Source: Thermogemmatispora onikobensis (GTDB lineage Bacteria > Chloroflexota > Ktedonobacteria > Ktedonobacterales > Ktedonobacteraceae). From it: a stretch of DNA of 64,000 nucleotides. Numbering within the stretch: position 1 is the first letter of the stretch; every line of letters begins with the position of its first letter. A program made the translations under genes and the position numbers. Positions 57,494 to 64,000 of the stretch are shown here, piece after piece. A model generated the notes under the pieces. That model saw only the letters and a program-made list of their open reading frames with translations. It had not been told where the DNA came from and made no database searches. The stretch is taken from NCBI RefSeq assembly GCF_001748285.1, contig NZ_BDGT01000001.1, positions 124,001-188,000 on the forward strand. Direction: 5' to 3'.

Positions 57494-59131
57494 ATGAGTA
57501 TCACTTTTTCACTGGACAAGAGCACGCGCACTCTGCTCTATCAGCAGCTTGCCGAACAAATCAAAAGTGCCATTGTGAGGGGAGAGTTAACGGAGGGCAT
57601 GCAGCTGCCACCGGTGCGCCGCCTGGCGGCGGAGCTGGGTGTGAGCACGACGACGGTCGCTCAAGCCTATGATCTTCTCGCCAGTGAGGGGGTAATCGGC
57701 GGTCACGTTGGGCGCGGTACCTATATTCTTTCCTCCTCGCTGACGGCCCTGGCACGGGTACGCGCCCCTTTCGGGGGGGATCTCCAGGCGAGCGTTTCGC
57801 TCTCGACCTGCCAACGCCAACGGCTGGATTGGGCCGCGGGCTGGCTCGGGGGATTAGCACCGCAGGCCAGCCGGGCTGGCCAACTGCAGTGGCTGACTCA
57901 GCGCGCCCTGGAGCGCTGGGGCGATCCTGCGACACTGCTCAATCTGAGCAGTGGCTACCCCGATGTTAGCCTCTTTCCGATCGAACGCTGGCAGCGCTCG
58001 ATGGCGCGCGCCGGGCAGCTTCTGGCCGAGGAGGCCCGGCAGGCAGCCAGTCTACAGGTATTGCAATATGGTTCGACCCTGGGCGACGAGGCCCTGCGCA
58101 GCTACCTGAGTCGCTATTTCACCCGTTCTGGTTTCCAGGCAGAACCACAAGAGATTTTGCTCACAAGCGGCAACCAGCAAGGCCTGGACCTGGTTGCGCG
58201 CGTATTACTGGCGCCGGGCGATCCGGTCTTTATCGAAGAGCCGGCTTATCTGGCAGCTCTGGATATCTTCGAGCAGCAGCGTGCGGTCTGTCATCCGATC
58301 GCAGTTGATGAGGAGGGGCTGCGTCTCGATCTGCTGGAACAGGTGCTGGAGGGGCCAGCAGTCCGCCCTCGTTTGCTGTGCGTGGTGCCAACGGCCCATT
58401 CGCCCACGGGCGCTACTATGTCATGTGAGCGTCGCCAGCAGCTAGTCGAGCTGGCCAGCCGCTATAATCTCTTGGTTGTCGAAGATGACTATTGCAGCGA
58501 GCTATGCTATACCGAGTCAGGCAGTGAGCCACCACCGGCCCTGCGGAGTTTTGACCGCGAGGGGCGCGTGATCTATCTGAAGAGCTTCAACAAGTTGCTG
58601 TTTCCAACGCTGCGTCTCGGCTGTATCGTAGCAGCTCCGCCGATCCTGGCGCGCCTGGTCGAGGGCAAGCAGGCGTTTGCTCGCGGCGCTTCACTGCCTC
58701 TGGCCCGTGCTCTTCTGGAGCACCTGAGCGATCCCGCCTTCGAGGAAGAGCTGAGTCTTTCTCGCCAGGAGTATCGGCGCCGGCGCGATACATTGCTGCA
58801 TCTCTTAGAGGAGGAGCTGGCCGGGCTTGAGTGCCGCTGGACGGTGCCGACAGCAGGCTTCAATCTGCTGCTGTCGCTGCCGTCACAGCTGCAAGAATAT
58901 GAGGTGATTGAGAAGGCCGCCGATCGTGGCCTGCTGCTGGCTCCTGGTCAGCTTTTCCGCGTCGAGAACAGCCAGCAGCAGCCGCCGAGTGTGCGCCTGA
59001 CCTTCGCCGATAAGTCCCCGGAGCAACTTCGCGAGGGAGTCAAGCGGCTATCGTCGACGCTGCGCGCTCTGCTCCATGGAAGCAGCCCTGGGCGGGGACA
59101 GGCCTCGCCCGATCTGTTCACCGCCGTCTGA
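57494..59131 (+). CDS. MocR-type GntR regulator with aminotransferase domain
   Basis: 545 residues. Residues about 10-80 form a GntR winged helix (LYQQLAEQIKSAIVRGEL, LPPVRRLAAELGVSTTTVAQAYDLLASEGVI). A long linker leads to an aminotransferase fold: NLSSGYPDVSLFP, LTSGNQQGLDLVARVLL, VVPTAHSPTGATMS, VVEDDYCSELCY and YLKSFNKLLFPTLRLG with the PLP lysine. MocR proteins bind PLP and act as regulators (often activators) of vitamin B6, GABA or similar genes. The usual target, a divergently placed gene, is here the nitronate monooxygenase. Confidence 0.93.
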   Translation: MSITFSLDKSTRTLLYQQLAEQIKSAIVRGELTEGMQLPPVRRLAAELGVSTTTVAQAYDLLASEGVIGGHVGRGTYILSSSLTALARVRAPFGGDLQASVSLSTCQRQRLDWAAGWLGGLAPQASRAGQLQWLTQRALERWGDPATLLNLSSGYPDVSLFPIERWQRSMARAGQLLAEEARQAASLQVLQYGSTLGDEALRSYLSRYFTRSGFQAEPQEILLTSGNQQGLDLVARVLLAPGDPVFIEEPAYLAALDIFEQQRAVCHPIAVDEEGLRLDLLEQVLEGPAVRPRLLCVVPTAHSPTGATMSCERRQQLVELASRYNLLVVEDDYCSELCYTESGSEPPPALRSFDREGRVIYLKSFNKLLFPTLRLGCIVAAPPILARLVEGKQAFARGASLPLARALLEHLSDPAFEEELSLSRQEYRRRRDTLLHLLEEELAGLECRWTVPTAGFNLLLSLPSQLQEYEVIEKAADRGLLLAPGQLFRVENSQQQPPSVRLTFADKSPEQLREGVKRLSSTLRALLHGSSPGRGQASPDLFTAV

Positions 59132-59400
59132 GGTCTGCGAGCCTGAACAGTTGAGGCTTGCCAGTCTGTTCGCTGTGAGAGTGGGCTACCGCAGGGCGAC
59201 CAGGTCCCCCTATTGTGCTGACCTGTCCTTCCGAGGGGAGGGCAACACCGCCAGGGTTAAGTACGGGCTGCTGCTGCCTCGACCCTTCCGGTGCTCCTCT
59301 CCCTACCCTGCCAGGACGACAGGCGGAGATGGCACGGCTCTTTTGGCGCTTGTCTTGCTGTGCGCTGAATCCCGCGCCGCTCCCGCGTCAATTGCTGAGC

Positions 59401-59430
59401 TTGTCCCTCGGTCAGCAGTAATGCTATCCT
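59401..59430 (+). promoter_or_regulatory. Promoter of the third methyltransferase gene
   Basis: TTGTCC (59401-59406), an 18-base spacer and TATCCT (59425-59430), 144 bases before ATG 59574. The rest of 59132-59573 is gene-free. Confidence 0.5.
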
Positions 59431-59573
59431 GATAGGACAGAGGAAGAACGGCGAGCAGGAGGAGCGCTTGCTTCTCAAGGACCTGACAAACGCTGCAGCC
59501 TTGCTTTCTTGCTCAGCCTGAAGCTGTAGCGCTCCCCTTGCTCTGCCAGACTTTGATGAGGAACCAGCAGATC

Positions 59574-60485
59574 ATGAGCAGTTCAGCAGGGCAATCTGCC
59601 GAGCACCCGTCTGGCACGCCATTGTCTGGACGCCGGCATACCTATGTGATCGATCCTGAGAATCCAGGCGAGTTGGCTCGCCTGACAATGCAGGAGCGCA
59701 TTATCACCGAGGGCATGGGGGGCCTCTTCCCCGAAGGGCTGACACTTCCCCCAACGGCCAAAGTGCTCGACCTGGCCTGCGGCCCAGGCGGCTGGGCTCT
59801 GGATCTGGCACGCGCTTATCCCGATGCCGAAGTGATCGGAGTCGATATCAGCCCGGCTGTCGTAGAGTACGCGACGGTCCAGGCTCAGACGCAGCATCTG
59901 GCAAACGTCAGTTTCCAGGTAATGGATGTTATGGAGCCGCTGGCCTTCCCCGAGGCGGCTTTTGATCTGGTGAATGGCCGCCTGCTGTCCGGCTTCATGC
60001 TGCCCGCAGCCTGGCTACATCTGGTGGCCGAAGGCTATCGCCTGCTGAAGCCAGGTGCTGTGCTACGCCTGACTGAGGGCGAGCTGTCGCTGACAACCAG
60101 CCCAACGCTGAGCGCTTTGCACGAGTTGGGAACGCGCGTTCTGAAGATGGCTGGACGCAGTTTTTCACCCGATGGGCGCCACGTTGGGATCACCCCCGTC
60201 CTTCCTCGCTTGCTACGCCAGGCCGGTTTCGAGCAGGTACGCCTCCACGCAAGCGCCATCGAGTGGTCGATCGATACCCCTGCCTACTACAGCCTCTTTA
60301 AAGACTGCCTGATGGGCCTGGAGCTGATCCAGCCGTTCTTGCTGGGTGCCGGCTTAATCGAACGCGAGGAGCTACAGCGTCAGATGCAGCAGGCCCTGGC
60401 TGAGATGCAACAAGACGATTTCTGCGCTCTCTGGACCCTGGTGACAGTCTGGGGTCAGAAGCCAACAGCTCCTGCTCCTGCCTGA
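59574..60485 (+). CDS. Class I SAM-dependent methyltransferase, third paralogue (no MPWWFF tag)
   Basis: 303 residues. VLDLACGPGGWALDLARAYPDAEVIGVDIS is motif I and the acidic turn, followed by AFDLVNGRLLSGFML and AVLRLTEGELSL. The chain ends LWTLVTVWGQKP, echoing the YGRKP/YGQKR ends of the tandem pair at 4.4-6.6 kb, and AWPGEI/AWLHLV-like blocks are shared, but the N-terminus lacks MPWWFF and starts MSSSAGQSAEHPSG. It is expected to methylate a small molecule with SAM. ATG 59574 with GAGGAACC upstream. Confidence 0.8.
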   Translation: MSSSAGQSAEHPSGTPLSGRRHTYVIDPENPGELARLTMQERIITEGMGGLFPEGLTLPPTAKVLDLACGPGGWALDLARAYPDAEVIGVDISPAVVEYATVQAQTQHLANVSFQVMDVMEPLAFPEAAFDLVNGRLLSGFMLPAAWLHLVAEGYRLLKPGAVLRLTEGELSLTTSPTLSALHELGTRVLKMAGRSFSPDGRHVGITPVLPRLLRQAGFEQVRLHASAIEWSIDTPAYYSLFKDCLMGLELIQPFLLGAGLIEREELQRQMQQALAEMQQDDFCALWTLVTVWGQKPTAPAPA

Positions 60486-60499
60486 CCTTGTGCTGGAGT

Positions 60500-60820
60500 T
60501 TAGAGCTGGCCTCCAAGTGCCAGCAGGAGCAGGAGGATGCTCAGGAGAAAACCACTGAGCAGAAGGAAGGCGATGAGTCGGGCCTGACGGCTGGTTTCGT
60601 CGACGGCCATGTTGACGGCCAGCAGCAGGCTCTCATCGTTTGTGGTCGGCTGAATCGGCTCTGCTGGATAGCCCAGCCTCCCAGTGTTCGCGTCGGAGGA
60701 CCAGCGTCTGAGCTGCGTGAGTCGTGGCCGGCCCAGGCCGCAGCGCAGGTAGAGATAGATGAGCACCACCAGGCCGCCGAGCAATAGCATGCAGACGATC
60801 AGAATGAGCAAAGGCAGCAT
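60500..60820 (-). CDS. Small two-TM membrane protein of unknown function
   Basis: 106 residues. An N-terminal helix (LPLLILIVCMLLLGGLVVLIYLYL) precedes a polar loop (LRRWSSDANTGRLGYPAEP), and a C-terminal helix (ARLIAFLLLSGFLLSILLLLLAL) closes it. AAGGAGCGAAACACT precedes ATG 60820. It overlaps no sense gene; the methyltransferase stop lies 14 bases away, convergent. The family was not recognised. Confidence 0.6.
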   Translation of the reverse strand: MLPLLILIVCMLLLGGLVVLIYLYLRCGLGRPRLTQLRRWSSDANTGRLGYPAEPIQPTTNDESLLLAVNMAVDETSRQARLIAFLLLSGFLLSILLLLLALGGQL

Positions 60821-61106
60821 AGTGTTTCGCTCCTTGTGTTTTTCACGGCGCCTCTACTTGTTCTTTTTGTCACCCCAGGAAGAGTGTCGGTCACTTCACT
60901 CTGCCTCTACTTGTAAGGACGCTGACCGTGGGCTTCCGTGAAAATGCAAGTGCCCCTGGCTTCACCTATACGTCCGGGCTGAGCAGATTCAACAGAGACA
61001 GCCTCCTCTTCTCCTCTCCAGCTGGACAGAGAGGCAGGCTGGCAGAACAGCCAGTTCGGTGGAGGATCACGAACACGCGGCACATTTCCACCACACACGG
61101 CTGAGA
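60821..61106 (+). other. Gene-free stretch upstream of msrA
   Basis: About 286 bases with low-complexity C/T and no supported gene, promoter or repeat before the msrA promoter. Confidence 0.4.
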
Positions 61107-61136
61107 TTGTGGCCGCCCCGCCGGCTGTGATACAGT
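61107..61136 (+). promoter_or_regulatory. Promoter of msrA
   Basis: TTGTGG (61107-61112), an 18-base spacer and TACAGT (61131-61136) with a TGTGA lead, 42 bases before ATG 61178. Confidence 0.45.
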
Positions 61137-61177
61137 ACAGGGACGCAGGGAGAACGTGTTTTGAAACGAGGTGTTCT

Positions 61178-61741
61178 ATGAGTGACCATGACCAGTTGGA
61201 ATTGGCCACGCTCGCTGGCGGCTGCTTCTGGTGTACAGAGGCGGTCTTCAAGCGCGTCAAAGGGGTGGTGAGTGTGACGCCAGGCTACGCCGCCTCCCAG
61301 GTTCCAAACCCCAGCTACGAACAGGTCTGTTCAGGGAAGACTGGCGCCGCCGAGGCCGTCCAGATCCGTTACGATCCGCGTATCATTTCCTACGAGCAGC
61401 TGCTCGACATCTTCTGGCACACCCACGATCCCACAACGCTCAATCGTCAGGGGAACGACGTTGGGACACAGTATCGCTCGGCCATTTTCTACCACAACGA
61501 TGAGCAGCGGCGCCTCGCCCTGGCTTCGAAGGAGGCCCTGGAACAGGCGCGGACCTACCGCAACCCCATTGTGACAGAGATTGTGCCTTTCAGCAACTTC
61601 TATCAGGCAGAAGATTACCATCGCGACTATTACGATCGCCACCCGAACCAGCCTTACTGCATGATCGTCATCTCGCCCAAGGTGCAGAAGCTGCTGAAGG
61701 AGTACAGGCCGGTAGTCAAGGAGGATCAGACGAGGGCTTGA
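61178..61741 (+). CDS. msrA: Peptide methionine-S-sulfoxide reductase MsrA
   Basis: 187 residues. [22 protein letters not shown] carries the catalytic Cys in GCFWC, followed by [54 protein letters not shown] and [15 protein letters not shown], a later Cys as a possible resolving residue. It reduces methionine-S-sulfoxide in damaged proteins. ATG 61178 is chosen; the longest ORF adds 23 residues unlike the family. Confidence 0.95.
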   Translation: MSDHDQLELATLAGGCFWCTEAVFKRVKGVVSVTPGYAASQVPNPSYEQVCSGKTGAAEAVQIRYDPRIISYEQLLDIFWHTHDPTTLNRQGNDVGTQYRSAIFYHNDEQRRLALASKEALEQARTYRNPIVTEIVPFSNFYQAEDYHRDYYDRHPNQPYCMIVISPKVQKLLKEYRPVVKEDQTRA

Positions 61742-61823
61742 TGAGCAGGGCCAGGCCAGAAGAGATGATGAGCGCACCCGTCCGCGCCAGAGCCGAGTCC
61801 TGGAACGAACAGGAAGGACGCGA

Positions 61824-61888
61824 GTGACCCCAGGGGGCGTGCCGACAGCCGCTTGAGCATAAAGCCATAGCGCCTGGCCTGGGGTCAC
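61824..61888 (+). terminator. Terminator of msrA
   Basis: GTGACCCCAGG (61824-61834) pairs perfectly with CCTGGGGTCAC (61878-61888), followed by CTTCTTTCTCCC. The 43-base loop holds a further GGCGT/GCGCC pairing. It also ends transcripts from the opposite-strand protease gene, which stops ~80 bases downstream. Confidence 0.65.
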
Positions 61889-61967
61889 CTTCTTTCTCCC
61901 TCGCTGATCAATAACAACGGGGGCGGAAGAGTCTGCGCCAGCAGAGTCCGCGACGAGGCAGCCGCAC

Positions 61968-62978
61968 TTAGAGGACGGCTGTCACACGGCGCAGCTTGCC
62001 ATCGCGCAGGAAGTTCACGATAAGGCGATCACCGGGCACATGGCGCCGCACAATGCGCTGCAGGTCGCGCGGCTCAGTGACTGGCTCACCGTCAGCAGCT
62101 ACAATGATGTCGAGGCGGCGCAGACCAGCTCGCTCAGCAGGACTGTCGCGGTGGACCTCCAGCAGCTCCATAGCGCTGAGCTGATTGAGTTGGACACTGC
62201 GGCGCAGGGCTGGATCAAGCTGGATGCGCATCCCTCCAACTCCCAAGGCGACGCTGCCCGCCCGCGCCGCGCCCTCCCGCGTGATGCGGGCAATAGCCCC
62301 CTGAAGTGTCTCCAGCGGAATCGAGAAACCCAGTCCCTGGGCCAGCGCCACCATCGCGGTCGTCATGCCCACGACCCGCCCGGAGCTGTCCACCAGCGGG
62401 CCGCCCGAGTTTCCTGGATTGATAGGGGTATCAGTCTGAATGAGATTGGTGAGGCGGCGCCCTCCACGCCCTTCCAGCGTCCGCCCGAGAGCGCTGACCA
62501 CTCCCGCCGTCACAGTCCAGTTCAATCCGTAAGGATTGCCCACGGCAATCACCAGCTGGCCTACCCGCAGCTTCCCCCGTCCAAACTCGGCAACCGGCAG
62601 ACGGTCGGCCCCGATGCGCAGGAGAGCCACATCGGCATCTGGATCGGTGCCGACCAGGCCGGCATCAAAGGAGCGTCCGTCGGCCAGCGTCACCCGAATG
62701 CGCCGCGCTCCCTCGACAACGTGGGCATTGGTAAGCACCTGCCCATCGGAGGCAAAGAGAAAGCCTGAACCCAGCCCGGTTGCATCGAAACCGGGTCCCC
62801 CATAGGCCGGGGAAAGGTATGGCCAGCGCAGCCCGCCGCGCTCAACGTCGATTCGCACGACCGCCGGCCCCACCCGCTCCGCTGCTGTTGTTACCGCTCG
62901 CGAATAGGCATCGAGGGCCTGTGCATCACGTTCTTCTGTTTCCATCATCGCTGTAAGCTTTCTGACGTGGAACCCCAT
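61968..62978 (-). CDS. HtrA/DegP-like serine protease with PDZ domain, without signal peptide
   Basis: 336 residues. The catalytic triad is legible: His in LTNAHVVEGA, Asp in DPDADVALLRI, and Ser in INPGNSGGPLVDSSG. A PDZ domain follows from about residue 245 (LNQLSAMELLEVHRDSPAERAGLRRLDIIVAADGEPV). Trypsin-like and PDZ spacing matches HtrA. Unlike most bacterial HtrA proteins no TM helix or signal sequence is found at the N-terminus, so it may be cytosolic. Start ATG 62978 is tentative; ATG 62948/62945 (MMETEE) are alternatives. Confidence 0.9.
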   Translation of the reverse strand: MGFHVRKLTAMMETEERDAQALDAYSRAVTTAAERVGPAVVRIDVERGGLRWPYLSPAYGGPGFDATGLGSGFLFASDGQVLTNAHVVEGARRIRVTLADGRSFDAGLVGTDPDADVALLRIGADRLPVAEFGRGKLRVGQLVIAVGNPYGLNWTVTAGVVSALGRTLEGRGGRRLTNLIQTDTPINPGNSGGPLVDSSGRVVGMTTAMVALAQGLGFSIPLETLQGAIARITREGAARAGSVALGVGGMRIQLDPALRRSVQLNQLSAMELLEVHRDSPAERAGLRRLDIIVAADGEPVTEPRDLQRIVRRHVPGDRLIVNFLRDGKLRRVTAVL

Positions 62979-63002
62979 TTTTCGCCGAGCGTGCGAGGCC
63001 GC

Positions 63003-63029
63003 GAAGCAATGAGATTGCTTCCTATTGTA
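63003..63029 (-). promoter_or_regulatory. HtrA-like gene promoter -10 and palindrome
   Basis: Minus strand TACAAT (63029-63024) with a TGTGA lead. Immediately downstream lies GAAGCAAT-GAG-ATTGCTTC (63003-63021), a perfect inverted repeat over the expected +1. Possible stress-response operator. Confidence 0.5.
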
Positions 63030-63074
63030 TCACATACCTGCTTCAACAAGTAGCGCAGAGGAGGCACCCAGGCA

Positions 63075-63114
63075 CCTGGGAGAGCCTTACATCGACTGGC
63101 TTTTCTCTCCCAGG
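63075..63114 (-). terminator. Hairpin downstream of the LLM oxidoreductase gene
   Basis: CCTGGGAGAG (63075-63084) pairs with CTCTCCCAGG (63105-63114), 25 bases after the stop of the minus-strand LLM gene. It lacks a clear U tract in the minus direction. Confidence 0.45.
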
Positions 63115-63138
63115 GCAGGGCGCCCGTCCGATCGCTGG

Positions 63139-64000
63139 CTAGAGATTACCCAGTAGCTCCATGAGTCGCTCCAGCTCGCGCTGATCATCGACCAGGGGCA
63201 CCGGTGTCACGACCAGTTCATCAAGCCCCTGAGCCAGCAGCTCACGCAGGCGATCGGCCACCGTGGTCTCATCGCCCCACACAACCAGGTTCCTGATCAA
63301 TTCCTCTGGCAAGAGGCCGTCGGACCCCAGGGGATAGCCGGCATCAGCAAACATGTTGCGATAGAAGGGCGCGCGCCCATAAAAGCCGAGATGACTGCGC
63401 GCTGCCTCCAGGACTGGCTGCCAATCCGTTCCCAACGCCACCGGAACGTGGGCCAGCAAGGGTGGCACCGGGCGCCCGCGTGAGGCGGCGCCTTCGACCA
63501 GCGCTGGCCTGGCCTTCTCCAACAGATAGGGATGGGGACACATCCACGAAATGGCCCCATCTGCCACCTCGCCCGCCAGACGGAAGGCCCGTCTGCGCAG
63601 CGCGGAGACGAGTATTGGGACACGCATGGGCCGGGGGAAGGAGGCACGTGCCGTGTAGAAGCGCCCCTGAACGTCCACAGTGCCATCCCATAGCGCCGCT
63701 CGTAGAATGGTCACATACTCGCGGAGCTGCTCCAACGGCTCCACCATCGAGAAGCCATAGATGCCCTCAATCGAGTGGCGATGGCTGGTTCCTACGCCGA
63801 GGCGCAGGCGGCCCGGCCCCAGCTCCTCCAGCGTGTAAGCCTGCTGGGCCATGACCAGGGGATGCCGCGGGTAGGTCGGCACAATCGCCGTTCCCAGGCG
63901 GATGCGCTCCGTCTGCATCAGAGCCGCGGCAAACAGCGTCAGAGTATCCGGTGAGGTGGGCAGCTGCGTCATCCAGAACTGGCACACCCCAGCCTGCTCG
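63139..64000 (-). CDS. LLM-class flavin/F420-dependent oxidoreductase (5' part beyond the window)
   Basis: The frame is open to the window edge, so the N-terminus is missing. Visible parts: QFWMTQLPTSPDTLTLFAAALMQTERIRLGTAIVPTYPRHPLVMAQQAYTLEEL, RLRLGVGTSHRHSIEGIYG and PILVSALRRRAFRLAGEVADGAISWM, the (beta/alpha)8 barrel of the luciferase-like family. Members use FMN or F420; the LGTAIVPTYPRHP region is common in F420-dependent LLM proteins of actinobacteria and Chloroflexota. With the cofC/cofD block at the other end of the window an F420 role is plausible but not certain. Confidence 0.85.
   Translation of the reverse strand, partial: EQAGVCQFWMTQLPTSPDTLTLFAAALMQTERIRLGTAIVPTYPRHPLVMAQQAYTLEELGPGRLRLGVGTSHRHSIEGIYGFSMVEPLEQLREYVTILRAALWDGTVDVQGRFYTARASFPRPMRVPILVSALRRRAFRLAGEVADGAISWMCPHPYLLEKARPALVEGAASRGRPVPPLLAHVPVALGTDWQPVLEAARSHLGFYGRAPFYRNMFADAGYPLGSDGLLPEELIRNLVVWGDETTVADRLRELLAQGLDELVVTPVPLVDDQRELERLMELLGNL

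Overview
The window looks like chromosomal DNA from a high-GC Chloroflexota bacterium, most likely a member of the Ktedonobacteria (Thermogemmatispora-like). This is an inference. It rests on F420 genes next to a thyX-type thymidylate synthase, zinc-ribbon/proline-rich/TPSP-repeat membrane proteins, short purine-rich ribosome binding sites, and sigma70-type promoters (TTGACA-17/18-TATAAT variants). No insertion sequence, prophage, CRISPR array or tRNA was recognised. One orphan 5S rRNA gene is present. About 56 protein genes are supported, most of them housekeeping or lightly accessory metabolism.

Layout. 0-2.7 kb: coenzyme F420 block (3' end of cofD, cofC, an FGD-like F420 oxidoreductase, an F420/FMN split-barrel protein). 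3-4.2 kb: FTR1 iron permease with two iron-repressor-like boxes on its promoter. 4.3-6.6 kb: tandem methyltransferases sharing an MPWWFF N-terminus; a third paralogue lies at 59.6 kb. 6.6-14 kb: membrane protein, glnA, moaA, thyX, a GNAT enzyme, a class V aminotransferase. 14-18.3 kb: orphan 5S rRNA and smc. 18.6-22.5 kb: membrane protein, ArsB-like permease, UspA-like protein, single-domain response regulator.

22.5-28 kb is the most unusual stretch. A divergent formyltransferase-like gene faces a two-gene operon in which a YggX-type iron-trafficking protein overlaps, by ATGA, a B12-binding-type radical SAM protein with a CCAEP cysteine-rich tail. A convergent ATP-grasp ligase and a HAD phosphatase follow. 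I consider this the best candidate for an undescribed (natural-product or peptide-modifying) system.

28-34.7 kb: JAMM peptidase, zinc-ribbon membrane protein, purA, YbaK-like deacylase, flavin reductase, HIT protein, alpha/beta hydrolase. 35-40.2 kb: a five-gene minus-strand operon (FMO, SDR, TetR, alpha/beta hydrolase, P450) reading from a promoter with a compact palindrome array, divergent from 3-hydroxyacyl-CoA dehydrogenase. 41.5-50 kb: coiled-coil protein, amidohydrolase, GH4 glycosidase plus a frameshifted BadF-type sugar kinase, sirtuin, hydroxyacid dehydrogenase, GH3 lipoprotein. 50.5-64 kb: phytoene-desaturase-like oxidoreductase, RluA, PAC2 protein coupled to an NDP-forming CoA-ligase alpha subunit, nitronate monooxygenase, MocR regulator, methyltransferase, MsrA, HtrA-like protease, and the start-truncated end of an LLM-family flavin/F420 oxidoreductase.

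Themes shared by several genes are F420/flavin redox chemistry (both ends of the window), iron handling (FTR1, YggX, two radical SAM enzymes) and oxidative lipid or ketone metabolism (35-41 kb). Many starts were moved downstream of the longest ORF because the longest start lay in a promoter or terminator, or lacked a ribosome binding site. All family calls were made by reading motifs, without database searches.
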